Numbered from the stretch's first letter, positions 1 through 9,927 are shown. The stretch: 64,000 bases of DNA from G965203045 sp965203045 (GCA_965203045.1 OZ241850.1:1302001-1366000); one strand, 5' to 3'. Notes: generated by a model not told the origin, from the letters alone. Numbers and translations: made by a program.

Positions 1-617
1 AGGTGCAAACCTTTATTGAAGGTCCGGGTCATGTACCTATGCAAATGATTAAGGAAAATATGGATAAACAATTAAGTGCCTGTGATGAAGCTCCATTTTA
101 TACACTTGGTCCACTTACTACTGATATTGCCCCTGGTTATGACCATATTACTTCTGCAATTGGTGCTGCTCAAATTGGCTGGTATGGTTGCGCTATGTTG
201 TGCTATGTAACTCCTAAAGAACATTTAGGGCTTCCTAACGAAGATGATGTTAAACAAGGTATTATCGCCTATAAAATAGCAGCTCATGCCGCAGACCTTG
301 CCAAAGGTCACCCTGGGGCCCAAATTCGTGATAATGCTTTATCAGCAGCTAGGTTTGAATTTCGTTGGCAAGACCAATTTAATCTTGCTCTTGACCCTGA
401 TACCGCTCGTGCTTATCATGATGAGACTTTACCTAAACAATCTGCCAAAAGTGCTCATTTTTGCTCAATGTGCGGGCCTAAGTTTTGTTCTATGAAGATT
501 ACTCAAGAAATTAAAAACTTAAATACAGTAGATAGTGACAAAATTGCATCTATTGAAGCGGAAATGGCACAAAAATCTGCAGAATTTAGGCAAAATAATT
601 CTAAGTTATATATCTAA
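1..617 (+). CDS. thiC: Phosphomethylpyrimidine synthase ThiC, C-terminal part
   Basis: C-terminal part of ThiC, the radical-SAM enzyme that rearranges 5-aminoimidazole ribotide into the hydroxymethylpyrimidine phosphate of thiamine. About 204 codons are visible. The frame is open from the window edge, and the GTG at position 3 is an internal Val codon rather than a start. Family marks are EGPGHVP, a GPLTTDIAPGYDH segment and, near the end, CSMCGPKFC, the CX2CX4C iron-sulfur ligand motif. The stop codon overlaps the stop of the convergent HAD gene by a few bases. Any TPP riboswitch would lie outside the window. Confidence 0.97.
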   Translation, partial: VQTFIEGPGHVPMQMIKENMDKQLSACDEAPFYTLGPLTTDIAPGYDHITSAIGAAQIGWYGCAMLCYVTPKEHLGLPNEDDVKQGIIAYKIAAHAADLAKGHPGAQIRDNALSAARFEFRWQDQFNLALDPDTARAYHDETLPKQSAKSAHFCSMCGPKFCSMKITQEIKNLNTVDSDKIASIEAEMAQKSAEFRQNNSKLYI

Positions 618-1270
618 TCTTGCCAATTTTGTCTTTGCCAGTTACGTTCATTAGCAATTACTTGTAATTTAGCATCAGCGCCTACGGCAATGGGATTATC
701 AACTAACTCTAACAAGGGTAGATCATTGTGAGAATCGCTGTAAAAATAACTGTCCACTAAATCAATATTTTTGTTGGCTAACCAGTTTTTAAGATTAGTA
801 ACTTTACCTATCTGAAAGCAAGGTAGACCTGATACTTTACCAGTGTAGCCACTAGAGTTTTTTTCTGCTTTGGTTGCTAAAAAATGCTTGATACCATAAT
901 ATTTGATAATAGGTTCAACCACAAAATCATTAGTAGAGGTGATTACCATTACCGTATCACCTTTTTGCTTATGCTTATTAACTACAGCTTGAGCTTTTGG
1001 TAGAATGATAGGTGTGATTTTTTTTGCAACAAACTGTTTACGCCAATTATTAAGTTGGATTAGTGGATATTTTGCAAGCGGGGCAAGACTAAAGGCTAAA
1101 TAAGCATTTATGTCCAATTTACCTAATGTATATTGGTTGAAGAAGTGCTGATTTTGTCTCTGGTGGACGACACTATCCACCGCCCCTACCTCGCTTAAAA
1201 ATTCACCCCACAAAAAATCGCTATCGCCAGCAAGTAATGTGCGGTCAAGATCAAAAATCGCTAATGCCAT
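614..1270 (-). CDS. HAD-superfamily IB phosphatase (SerB/CicA-like)
   Basis: 218-residue cytoplasmic HAD phosphatase of subfamily IB. Motif I is FDLDRTLLAGDSD at the N-terminus, with the nucleophilic first Asp. Motif II is VITSTN (about residue 110). Motif III/IV is the YSDSHNDLPLL segment (about 178-188), which supplies Mg-binding acids. Relatives act on phosphoserine, histidinol phosphate or similar small phosphomonoesters; the substrate cannot be read from sequence. It converges on thiC and is divergent from gyrB, with about 70 bp of AT-rich sequence between the two starts. Confidence 0.85.
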   Translation of the reverse strand: MALAIFDLDRTLLAGDSDFLWGEFLSEVGAVDSVVHQRQNQHFFNQYTLGKLDINAYLAFSLAPLAKYPLIQLNNWRKQFVAKKITPIILPKAQAVVNKHKQKGDTVMVITSTNDFVVEPIIKYYGIKHFLATKAEKNSSGYTGKVSGLPCFQIGKVTNLKNWLANKNIDLVDSYFYSDSHNDLPLLELVDNPIAVGADAKLQVIANERNWQRQNWQD

Positions 1271-1306
1271 ACGCCAATTTTAATGTATATTTATCCTATA
1301 TTACTA

Positions 1307-1312
1307 TATAAT
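1307..1312 (+). promoter_or_regulatory. Possible -10 element for gyrB
   Basis: A perfect TATAAT lies 28 bp before the gyrB start. The hexamer 17 bp upstream (TGTATA at 1284-1289) is only a moderate -35 match. The region is very AT-rich, so chance occurrence is possible. Confidence 0.35.
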
Positions 1313-1339
1313 AAAGGCTAATTTTTATAATATTTTTAC

Positions 1340-3733
1340 ATGGCTAAACAAGAAGAGTATGGTGCTGGCAGTATTAAGGTTTTAAAAGGTTTAGATGCGG
1401 TTAGAAAACGACCGGGGATGTATATTGGCGATACTGATGATGGCACTGGTTTACATCATATGGTTTTTGAGGTGGTGGATAATGCTATTGATGAATCTTT
1501 AGCTGGGCATTGTAGTAAAATTGTTATTAAAATCCACGATGATGATTCAGTCTCGGTGAGTGATAACGGTCGTGGTATTCCAGTTGATATTCACCTTGAA
1601 GAAAAAGTTTCCGCAGCAGAAGTTATTATGACTGTGCTTCATGCTGGTGGTAAATTTGACAATAATTCTTATAAGGTTTCTGGCGGGCTACATGGTGTTG
1701 GCATCTCGGTGGTAAATGCCCTATCTTCGTCTTTAGAACTTGAGATTTTTAGAGGTGGTAAAATTTATCAACAAAGTTATGAACTTGGTGTGCCTAAAGA
1801 GCCGTTAGCTGCTGTTGGCAAGACTGATAAAACTGGTACTATTATTAGGTTTAAACCAAGTGATAAAATTTTTAGTAATATTGAATTTAAGTATGACATA
1901 CTTGCTAATCGTATTCGTGAGTTGGCTTTTTTAAACCCCGGAGTTAATATTGAAATTATTCAACAATCGCCAGAAAAGAAAAGTAATTTTAATTATCAAG
2001 GTGGTATTGCTTCGTTTGTTGAGTTTTTAAACCAAACCAAAACTCCTATTCATCCTGATGTGATTTATATATCAGGTGAGAAAAATAATATCAATGTTGT
2101 TGTTGCAATGCAATGGACTGATGCTTATCAGGAAAATATTTATTGTTTTACTAACAATATTCCTCAGCGAGATGGCGGTACTCATTTAGCAGGTTTAAAA
2201 AGCGCTTTGACTAGGACTCTTAACCAAGTAATTGAGCAATCAGGCCTGATTAAGAAAAAAGATTTAAATATTACTGGTGAGGATATTCGCGAAGGTTTAA
2301 CTACGGTGATATCTATCAAAGCTTCAGACCCTAAATTTTCCTCACAAACCAAAGATAAATTGGTCTCATCAGAGGTGAGGATGCCGGTTGAATCTATTGT
2401 TGCAGAAAAGTTAGGTGAGTATTTATTAGAAAATCCCAACGAGACTAAAATTATAATTAGCAAGATTTTGGAGGCTTCGCGTGCGCGAGATGCTGCTAGA
2501 AAAGCGCGAGAAATTACCAGAAGAAAGGGTATGCTGGATATTGTTGGGCTACCGGGTAAATTGGCAGATTGTCAAACTAATAAACCTCAAGATGCAGAAA
2601 TATTTTTAGTAGAAGGTGATTCAGCAGGAGGTTCTGCTAAACAAGGCAGAAATCGTAAAACTCAAGCCATTTTGCCATTAAAAGGCAAGATTTTAAATGT
2701 GCAAAAGGCACGTTTGGATAAAGTACTTACTTCTGCTGAAGTAGGTGCTTTGATTACTGCGCTTGGTTGTGGCATTGAGGCTGAATTTGATATAGAAAAA
2801 TTGCGTTATCACAAAATTATTATTATGACTGATGCTGATGTGGACGGCGCTCATATACGCACATTATTACTAACTTTTTTTTATCAGTATTTTGTAAATA
2901 TAATTAAACAGGGATATTTATATATTGCTCAGCCACCACTTTACAAGGCAAAAAAGGGTAAGCAGGAATTGTATTTAAAGGATGATGGTGAAATGCAGCA
3001 GTATTTGCTTCAAGACGCTATTAGTGATACTAGTTTGTATTTAGATAAAGATGCACCTGCGGTATCAGGGCTAGCGCTAGAAGGTATGATTAATCATTAT
3101 TACCAAATTCAACAAATTATTGCTAAACTTAGTCAAAATTATAATAAGTCATTATTGCAAGCTCTTAGTCAGGCAAATGCTTTTAGCCTTAATGGCAATG
3201 CTGTTAATTGGTGTAAGCAAGTGGAGAAAATTATAACTGACATTGATAAGAATATTAGTAATAAACATGATATTATTTTTAATCAAGAGACTAAGCAAAT
3301 ACAACATAGTTTATCTATTTATGATGTTGTTGTTGAAACAAATATTTTAGATAAAGCATTTTTGCAAAGTAGTAATTACCAAAAAATGAATAAGTATTAT
3401 CAAGCAGTAGAGTCTGCTATTACTAAGGATAGTTATTTGGAAAAACGTGATAAAACCAAAAGTATTACTCACTTTTCCCAATTAGTTGAGTATTTAACCG
3501 AAGATGCCAAAAAAGGACAAGCATTCCAACGTTATAAAGGTTTAGGTGAGATGAATCCAGACCAATTGTGGGAAACAACAATGAATCCTGAAACTAGAAC
3601 TTTATTACAGGTAAGTATTGAAGATGCCATAGTTGCCAATAAAGTCTTTGATACTTTAATGGGTGATGAGGTGGAGTCTAGACGTGATTTCATTCAGAGT
3701 AACGCTTTATTAGTAGATAATTTAGATTTTTAG
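1340..3733 (+). CDS. gyrB: DNA gyrase subunit B
   Basis: ATPase subunit of DNA gyrase, which introduces negative supercoils together with GyrA. 797 residues, close to the usual gammaproteobacterial length of about 800 and longer than the compact GyrB of other phyla. The GHKL ATPase motifs NAIDES, DNGRGIP and GGLHGVG are present in the first 120 residues. The TOPRIM motifs EGDSAGGSAKQGR and DADVDGAHIR follow in the middle. The C-terminal QRYKGLGEMNPDQLWETTM block is intact. The extra stretch between TOPRIM and the C-terminal block fits the gammaproteobacterial insert. gyrA is not in the window. prk starts 9 bp downstream on the same strand. Confidence 0.98.
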   Translation: MAKQEEYGAGSIKVLKGLDAVRKRPGMYIGDTDDGTGLHHMVFEVVDNAIDESLAGHCSKIVIKIHDDDSVSVSDNGRGIPVDIHLEEKVSAAEVIMTVLHAGGKFDNNSYKVSGGLHGVGISVVNALSSSLELEIFRGGKIYQQSYELGVPKEPLAAVGKTDKTGTIIRFKPSDKIFSNIEFKYDILANRIRELAFLNPGVNIEIIQQSPEKKSNFNYQGGIASFVEFLNQTKTPIHPDVIYISGEKNNINVVVAMQWTDAYQENIYCFTNNIPQRDGGTHLAGLKSALTRTLNQVIEQSGLIKKKDLNITGEDIREGLTTVISIKASDPKFSSQTKDKLVSSEVRMPVESIVAEKLGEYLLENPNETKIIISKILEASRARDAARKAREITRRKGMLDIVGLPGKLADCQTNKPQDAEIFLVEGDSAGGSAKQGRNRKTQAILPLKGKILNVQKARLDKVLTSAEVGALITALGCGIEAEFDIEKLRYHKIIIMTDADVDGAHIRTLLLTFFYQYFVNIIKQGYLYIAQPPLYKAKKGKQELYLKDDGEMQQYLLQDAISDTSLYLDKDAPAVSGLALEGMINHYYQIQQIIAKLSQNYNKSLLQALSQANAFSLNGNAVNWCKQVEKIITDIDKNISNKHDIIFNQETKQIQHSLSIYDVVVETNILDKAFLQSSNYQKMNKYYQAVESAITKDSYLEKRDKTKSITHFSQLVEYLTEDAKKGQAFQRYKGLGEMNPDQLWETTMNPETRTLLQVSIEDAIVANKVFDTLMGDEVESRRDFIQSNALLVDNLDF

Positions 3734-3742
3734 GAAATAATT

Positions 3743-4636
3743 ATGTCAAAACAACATCCAATTATTGCTGTTATTGGTAGCTCTGGTGCTGGAACTACTT
3801 TTGTTAAGCACGCATTTGAGAAAATTTTTAATCAAAAACAATTGCGTATTGCTCTAATTGAAGGAGATAGTTTTCATAAATATGAGCGTAAACAAATGAA
3901 AATAGAAATTGCTAAAAGCATCAAAAACATCTCTAAAACCAGACGCGTTATTACTCATTTCTCTGAAAATGCTAATCATTTTGATAAATTAGAGGCTTTA
4001 TTTAAGCAATATGGTGCATCGGGCACAGGGCAAAAACGTTACTACATTCACTCTGACCAAGAGGCTGATGAGCATAATATTAGGCTGGGCACTAAGTTAG
4101 CGCCAGGTCAGTTTACTCCATGGGAAGATATTGAACTTGGTACCGATTTGATGTTTTATGAGGGTTTACATGGTGGGGTTAAAACCAATACTGTTGATTT
4201 GGCATCGTTGGTAGATTTATTAGTTGGCGTAGTTCCTAGTGTAAATATTGAATGGATTCAAAAAATTTATCGTGACACTTCTGAGCGTCCATATACGCCT
4301 GAGCAAGTGCGTGATGTTATTTTAGACAGAATGCCAGATTATGCTGACTATATCACTCCTCAATTTGACCGTAGTCACATCAATTTTCATCGTGTTCCCT
4401 TAATTGATACTTCTAATCCGTTTGCACTTCAGTCTATCCCTAAATCAACTGACTCGCTTATAGTTACTACTGTGCGTATTAGTGGTGTTGATTTAATTGG
4501 TATTGAAAATGAGTTACCAAAGGAAGCAATGGCTTATTTACAGAACGAGCGCACTTTAATTTATCGTGGTGATTTTATGGTTGATGTAATGAATAGGATG
4601 CTAACTCCTATCATCACCAAAATGCTTAATTCATAG
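3743..4636 (+). CDS. prk: Phosphoribulokinase (proteobacterial type)
   Basis: Phosphorylates ribulose-5-phosphate with ATP to ribulose-1,5-bisphosphate, the RuBisCO substrate, and so marks a Calvin-Benson cycle. 297 residues, the normal length of the octameric proteobacterial enzyme. The nucleotide loop GSSGAGTT lies at residues 12-19; this lysine-free form is normal for the family. IEGDSFHKYER follows, then FYEGLHGGV (about 138-146), which carries substrate-binding and catalytic residues, and VVPSVNIEWIQKI. It lies 9 bp after gyrB, probably cotranscribed, and is convergent with carB. No RuBisCO gene is in the window. Confidence 0.96.
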   Translation: MSKQHPIIAVIGSSGAGTTFVKHAFEKIFNQKQLRIALIEGDSFHKYERKQMKIEIAKSIKNISKTRRVITHFSENANHFDKLEALFKQYGASGTGQKRYYIHSDQEADEHNIRLGTKLAPGQFTPWEDIELGTDLMFYEGLHGGVKTNTVDLASLVDLLVGVVPSVNIEWIQKIYRDTSERPYTPEQVRDVILDRMPDYADYITPQFDRSHINFHRVPLIDTSNPFALQSIPKSTDSLIVTTVRISGVDLIGIENELPKEAMAYLQNERTLIYRGDFMVDVMNRMLTPIITKMLNS

Positions 4637-4644
4637 CGGGAGAT

Positions 4645-7600
4645 TTAGTGCCAGCTTTTTAATGTTGCTATGGCGTTCTTTTCTGTGGCGCTAAGTGAGT
4701 TAATAATGGCAAATCCTGCTGCAACAGTGGTAGTAAAAGGCACTTTATGAATTAGAGCTTGACGACGAATTTCAGCAGCATCAGCTATTCCTTGGGCATC
4801 TTCTGTGCTATTAATAATAAAATCAATTTCTTCATTTTTAATAGCATCAACAATATGTGGTGAACCTTCTGAAACTTTGTTTATCACTTCACATTTGATT
4901 CCCTCTTGTTTTATAATTTCTTGATTACTACGGGTAGCAATTAATTGATAACCAGATTGATTAAATTGTTTAGCAAGCGCGCCTAATTGCGGACGATCAA
5001 GTTTACGCAAACTAATAAATATCTTACCACTGGTTGGCATTATTAAACCTGATGCCAATTGTGCCTTACTAAAAGCGGCGGCAAAGTTTTTACCAATACC
5101 CATCACTTCGCCAGTTGATTTCATCTCTGGGCCCAGCATAGGGTCGGTACCTAAAAATTTATTAAATGGCAATACTGCTTCTTTGACGCTGAAATGCTTG
5201 GTAGTAATTTCTTTGGTAAAACCTTGTTCTTTTAATGATTTGCCCACCATGCATAAAGCACCTATTTGCGCTAGTGAGACTCCAATTGCTTTAGACACAA
5301 AAGGCACGGTTCGTGAGGCTCTGGGGTTTACTTCAATGACATAAATTTCACCGTCTTGATATGCTAGCTGAACATTTACCAAGCCGACTACTTTTAAGGC
5401 TTTGGTAAGGGAGATAACTTGTTGTTTCATTTGTTTAATTGCCTCTTTCGATAATGAGTATGGCGGTAGTGAACAAGCAGAGTCTCCAGAATGAATGCCA
5501 GCTTGTTCAATATGCTGCATAACTCCACCTATGACAACAATCTTACCATCAGTTACCGCATCAATATCAACTTCAATAGCGTGGTCCAAGTAGGAATCAA
5601 GCAAAACTGGCGCATTGTTTGAAACTTGGACTGCTGAGTGCATATAATTTTTTAAATTTGATTTATTATAAACAATCTCCATTGCTCGACCACCAAGTAC
5701 ATAAGAGGGGCGCATCACCAAAGGATAACCGATATTATTGGCAATATTAATTGCTTGTTTTAGGCTTTTTGCTGTGCCATTTAATGGTTGTTTTAAGTTT
5801 AGTTGTCTTAATAGTTGAGAAAAACGCTCTCTGTCCTCTGCCAGATCAATAGCAGAAGCGTTGGTGCCGATAATATTCGCTCCTTGCTTTTCTAATGCTT
5901 CTGCAAGTTTTAGCGGGGTTTGTCCACCATAATGAACAATAATACCTTGCGGTTTTTCCACATCAATAATGGCACTGGTGTCTTCTAGGGTAAGTGGTTC
6001 AAAATAAAGCCTATCTGATATATCATAATCAGTTGATACAGTCTCAGGATTGCAGTTAACCATAATAGTTTCATATCCGACTGCTTGCAGAGCAAGTGAG
6101 GCATGGACGCAACAGTAATCAAACTCAATTCCTTGACCAATGCGATTAGGTCCGCCACCTAAAATCATAATTTTTTTGTTATTACTTGGTTTTGCTTCGC
6201 AAAATTGTTCATAAGTAGAATATAGATAAGCAGTGCTAGTATCAAACTCAGCGGCGCAACTATCAACGCGTTTAAATACTGGCAGCACACCTAGTGCCTT
6301 GCGTTTTTTACTGACCTCTTGCTCTGTGCAGTTTAATAGTTGGGCAATACGAGCATCGGCAAAACCACAACGTTTTAGTTCTGTCAATAATTTTTTGCTT
6401 AATTGATTAATTTGTTGTTGGTTTAAACTTTGTTCTAACTCAATCAATTGCTTAATTTGTGCTAAAAACCACTTATCTATTTTGCACAACAGATACACTT
6501 GGTCAATACTAAATCCGAGACGAAAAGCATCAGCTAAGTAAAACAAACGTTCAGCGCCAGGGTTGATCAGCTCTTGTTTGATTTTTTTATAAGCATCATT
6601 ACTGTTTAAATTTATTATCGGGTTTAAGCCAAATTTATCAATCTCTAAACCTCTTATCGCTTTTTGCAAAGATTCGACAAATGTTCTGCCAATTGCCATT
6701 ACTTCGCCGACTGACTTCATTTGCGTAGTGAGTTTAGTATCAGCTTGACTAAATTTTTCAAAGGCAAATCTGGGAATTTTAGTAACTACATAATCAATGC
6801 TTGGCTCAAAAGAAGCCGGTGTTTTACCGTTGGTAATATCATTACCAAGCTCGTCTAAGGTATAACCAACTGCTAATTTAGCAGCTACTTTGGCAATAGG
6901 AAAACCAGTTGCTTTTGATGCTAGCGCCGAAGAACGAGAAACACGAGGGTTCATCTCAATAATAATTAGACGACCATCATCGGGATTGATAGCAAATTGC
7001 ACATTAGAACCGCCAGTTTCTACGCCAATTTCACGCAACACTGCTATTGATGCGTTGCGCATTAATTGATATTCTTTGTCAGTTAGAGTTTGCGCTGGGG
7101 CAACAGTTATAGAATCTCCGGTGTGTATTCCCATTGGGTCAAAGTTTTCAATGGCGCAAATGATAATACAATTATCATTTTTGTCACGCATCACTTCCAT
7201 TTCAAACTCTTTCCATCCTAAAATTGATTCTTCAATTAGTAATTCATTTATAGGCGATAATTCCAAGCCGCGATTGCAAATTTCAATAAATTCTTCCTTG
7301 TTAAAAGCAATACCGCCGCCACTACCGCCCATGGTAAAAGAAGGACGAATTACAGTTGGAAAGCCGATTTGTTGTTGAATTTTAAGTGCGGTTTGCATAT
7401 TATAAGCAATGCTAGCCTCAGGCATATCAAGCCCTATTTTTAACATTGCTGAACGAAATAAGTCTCGATTTTCCGCTTTATTGATGGCTTGTTTATTAGC
7501 ACCGATCATTTTAATATTATATTTAGCTAAGATACCGTTTCTATCTAAGTCTAGAGCGCAATTTAGAGCGGTTTGGCCTCCCATAGTCGGCAGAATAGTA

Positions 7601-7851
7601 TCCGGCTTTTCTTTGGCAATAATCTGCGCAACTGTTTGCCATTCAATAGGTTCAATATATACAGTATCGGCAGTAGTGGGATCGGTCATAATAGTTGCCG
7701 GATTGGAATTTATTAAAATAACTTTATACCCTTCTTCTTTTAATGATTTGCAAGCCTGAGTGCCAGAATAATCAAATTCGCAAGCCTGCCCGATAACAAT
7801 TGGACCAGCTCCTATTACTAAAATACTATCTATATCGGTTCTTTTGGGCAT
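4645..7851 (-). CDS. carB: Carbamoyl-phosphate synthase large subunit
   Basis: Makes carbamoyl phosphate from bicarbonate, ammonia (delivered by CarA) and two ATP, for pyrimidine and arginine synthesis. 1068 residues, full length. The two homologous ATP-grasp halves are visible, each starting with a Rossmann-like segment (VIGAGPIVIGQACEFDYSG near residue 13 and LGGGPNRIGQGIEFDYC near 560). The PSFTMGGSGGG and PSYVLGGRAM loops follow. An MGS-like allosteric domain occupies the last ~130 residues. It is the last gene of the minus-strand cluster, only 5 bp after mlaA, which separates it from its partner carA. Confidence 0.98.
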   Translation of the reverse strand: MPKRTDIDSILVIGAGPIVIGQACEFDYSGTQACKSLKEEGYKVILINSNPATIMTDPTTADTVYIEPIEWQTVAQIIAKEKPDTILPTMGGQTALNCALDLDRNGILAKYNIKMIGANKQAINKAENRDLFRSAMLKIGLDMPEASIAYNMQTALKIQQQIGFPTVIRPSFTMGGSGGGIAFNKEEFIEICNRGLELSPINELLIEESILGWKEFEMEVMRDKNDNCIIICAIENFDPMGIHTGDSITVAPAQTLTDKEYQLMRNASIAVLREIGVETGGSNVQFAINPDDGRLIIIEMNPRVSRSSALASKATGFPIAKVAAKLAVGYTLDELGNDITNGKTPASFEPSIDYVVTKIPRFAFEKFSQADTKLTTQMKSVGEVMAIGRTFVESLQKAIRGLEIDKFGLNPIINLNSNDAYKKIKQELINPGAERLFYLADAFRLGFSIDQVYLLCKIDKWFLAQIKQLIELEQSLNQQQINQLSKKLLTELKRCGFADARIAQLLNCTEQEVSKKRKALGVLPVFKRVDSCAAEFDTSTAYLYSTYEQFCEAKPSNNKKIMILGGGPNRIGQGIEFDYCCVHASLALQAVGYETIMVNCNPETVSTDYDISDRLYFEPLTLEDTSAIIDVEKPQGIIVHYGGQTPLKLAEALEKQGANIIGTNASAIDLAEDRERFSQLLRQLNLKQPLNGTAKSLKQAINIANNIGYPLVMRPSYVLGGRAMEIVYNKSNLKNYMHSAVQVSNNAPVLLDSYLDHAIEVDIDAVTDGKIVVIGGVMQHIEQAGIHSGDSACSLPPYSLSKEAIKQMKQQVISLTKALKVVGLVNVQLAYQDGEIYVIEVNPRASRTVPFVSKAIGVSLAQIGALCMVGKSLKEQGFTKEITTKHFSVKEAVLPFNKFLGTDPMLGPEMKSTGEVMGIGKNFAAAFSKAQLASGLIMPTSGKIFISLRKLDRPQLGALAKQFNQSGYQLIATRSNQEIIKQEGIKCEVINKVSEGSPHIVDAIKNEEIDFIINSTEDAQGIADAAEIRRQALIHKVPFTTTVAAGFAIINSLSATEKNAIATLKSWH

Positions 7852-7856
7852 GCTGA

Positions 7857-8717
7857 TTAAAATTCTTCATCATCTATCGGCAGGTCTCCATTTGCAATAT
7901 CAAAGGTACGTTTTTGTAAGTAGGCATCACGTACCGATAAGTAAGGGTCTTCTGATTTTTCTAATAAGTTGGTAAGAGGTATTAAGTTTGCTCTGGTTTG
8001 GACTATATTGGTGAAAGGCACTGCCACACTCTGTGTATTTTCATTGGTAATATAGTCAATACTATTATCATAAACGGCAATATTAGGAATAATACCTATA
8101 CTATCTCTTAGGGTAGATGGACCAAGAAATGGCAGCACCAAATAAGGACCACTATCAATACCCCATACGCCTAAGGTTTGTCCGAAGTCTTCTTTTTGTT
8201 TAGGACGAGGCACGACTTCAAATAAACCAACAACACCTAGGGTTGTGTTAAAAGCTAATCTGCTAAAATTTGCAATTGACTCATCAACATTAAGTTGTAG
8301 TATGTTATTAACCAAAGTATTTACATCATTCAGATTAGCAAAAAAATTACTAATACCAGTTTGTATAGGCTGTGGTGTATATTCTCTATAAGCGCTAGCA
8401 ATTGGGTGTAAAAAGTGTTTGTCTACACCACTATTAAAACTATAAATTGCGCGGTTAAAGTCTTCCCATTGATCAGGGTCTTCATATTTGATGTCATGAT
8501 TACTGCTCCAAAACATCAAATAATGTTTAGTTTTATCACTAATATCTATAAAAAAACTAGATACACCAGATTTTTTTATCTCAATAACACCTTCTTGGTG
8601 TTGCTTGGTAGCAACTGGCTGCATAACGTTATCTGTTGGCTGCTTAACTTGTTCTAGTCCAAGACAGTAGCTTATGTTCAACCAAAAAATGACAGTAGCG
8701 GAGATAATATTTTTCAT
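7857..8717 (-). CDS. mlaA: MlaA/VacJ family outer-membrane lipid-asymmetry protein
   Basis: 286-residue VacJ-family protein. MlaA forms the outer-membrane channel that removes phospholipids from the outer leaflet and passes them to MlaC/MlaFEDB. The family core is clear: DPDQWEDFNRAIYSFN (about 81-96), FFANLNDVNTLVNN, RLAFNTTLGVVGLFEV and an FGQTLGVWGIDSGPYLVLP block (about 175-193). The N-terminus is a hydrophobic signal with a Cys at position 18, but the preceding ISY is a poor lipobox, so lipid attachment is uncertain. An extra linker of about 60 residues precedes the domain. It sits between carA (7 bp) and carB (5 bp), an unusual place. Confidence 0.92.
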   Translation of the reverse strand: MKNIISATVIFWLNISYCLGLEQVKQPTDNVMQPVATKQHQEGVIEIKKSGVSSFFIDISDKTKHYLMFWSSNHDIKYEDPDQWEDFNRAIYSFNSGVDKHFLHPIASAYREYTPQPIQTGISNFFANLNDVNTLVNNILQLNVDESIANFSRLAFNTTLGVVGLFEVVPRPKQKEDFGQTLGVWGIDSGPYLVLPFLGPSTLRDSIGIIPNIAVYDNSIDYITNENTQSVAVPFTNIVQTRANLIPLTNLLEKSEDPYLSVRDAYLQKRTFDIANGDLPIDDEEF

Positions 8718-8724
8718 AATGTTA

Positions 8725-9852
8725 TCATTGCATTAGTTGGGTAAATTGGGTAAATAAATATTGTAAATCATGCGGACCTGGACTTGCCTCAGGGTGTCCT
8801 TGGAAACTAAACGCTGGGTGTTTAGTATGCGCAATACCTTGAATAGAATTATCAAACAGGGAACGATGTGTTACTCTAAGGTCATCTCCTAAGCTTTTAT
8901 CATAAACAGTAAACCCATGGTTTTGGCTAGTAATTATAATGCGTTTGTTAGTTAAATCTTGTACTGGGTGGTTGGCACCGTGATGACCAAATTTCATCTT
9001 AATAGTCTTAGCACCGCTTGCAAGTGCTAGCAATTGATGACCGAAACAAATACCAAATATTGGTATATTTTGTTTTAGTAGTGTTTTAATATTAGCAATA
9101 GCATAATTACATGGTTTTGGGTCGCCAGGTCCATTAGACAGAAATACACCATCTGGTTTAGTTTTTAAAATATCAATCGCCAATGTTTTTGCTGGATAAA
9201 CTTTAAGCTCACAACCAACATCTACTAGTAATCTTAACATATTTTTTTTAACACCATAGTCATAAACCGCAACTTTATAATTAGTTTTATTGGTTTTAAA
9301 TGCTTGGTTTGTTAGGTCATAGCTACCTTTATTAAAAGTGTAGCTTTTTTCGGTAGAAACCAGTTGCGCAAGATCTGCCCCAGTTAGACCTGTGAATTTT
9401 CTAGCCTTAGCAAGTGCTAATTTTTCTGATTTTTTATCAACTTTATCCACAGTCATTAAACAAGCGGATAATGCGCCATTGGCCCTTATTATCTGGGTCA
9501 AAGCTCTGGTGTCAACGTCTGTAATGGCTGGGATTTGGTGTTTTTTTAAAAAATCGTTTAAATCATTTTGACTACGGTAATTGCTATATTTTTCAGGATA
9601 ATTACGTATAATTAATGCTTTGGCAAATATTTTATCGGATTCACTATCAATCTCATTAATTCCAGTATTACCGATATGGGGATAAGTTAGTATTACCAAC
9701 TGTTGTGCATAGGATGGGTCAGTAAGAATTTCCTGGTAACCAGTCATAGCGGTGTTAAAAATCACTTCACCAACACAACTACCGTTGGCGCCGATATTAG
9801 TGCCGTAAAAAATATCACCGCTTTGTAATGCTAATAATGCGAGTTTTGGCAA
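8725..9852 (-). CDS. carA: Carbamoyl-phosphate synthase small (glutaminase) subunit
   Basis: Hydrolyses glutamine and channels ammonia to CarB. 375 residues, the usual length. The N-terminal CPSase-small domain shows MTGYQEILTDPSY. The C-terminal class I amidotransferase domain has the nucleophile elbow FGICFGHQLLALASG (Cys), and the His/Glu pair in FQGHPEASPGPHD near the end, so the triad is complete. Same-strand neighbours are rlmB upstream (75 bp) and mlaA downstream (7 bp), so the carA and carB cistrons are split by mlaA. Confidence 0.97.
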   Translation of the reverse strand: MPKLALLALQSGDIFYGTNIGANGSCVGEVIFNTAMTGYQEILTDPSYAQQLVILTYPHIGNTGINEIDSESDKIFAKALIIRNYPEKYSNYRSQNDLNDFLKKHQIPAITDVDTRALTQIIRANGALSACLMTVDKVDKKSEKLALAKARKFTGLTGADLAQLVSTEKSYTFNKGSYDLTNQAFKTNKTNYKVAVYDYGVKKNMLRLLVDVGCELKVYPAKTLAIDILKTKPDGVFLSNGPGDPKPCNYAIANIKTLLKQNIPIFGICFGHQLLALASGAKTIKMKFGHHGANHPVQDLTNKRIIITSQNHGFTVYDKSLGDDLRVTHRSLFDNSIQGIAHTKHPAFSFQGHPEASPGPHDLQYLFTQFTQLMQ

Positions 9853-9927
9853 AATAAATAATAATCCTTAAATGAATTGCAATTTATTTTATACTAATCA
9901 AAAGAGTAATAATAGAGTAATAATATA

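Noticed and set aside
3..5. GTG at the window start as a thiC start codon
   Set aside because: The frame is open to the edge and the region aligns inside ThiC; it is an internal Val codon.
3776..3799. Phosphoribulokinase P-loop GSSGAGTT lacks the Walker lysine
   Set aside because: The lysine-free loop is normal for proteobacterial Prk, so it is not a defect.
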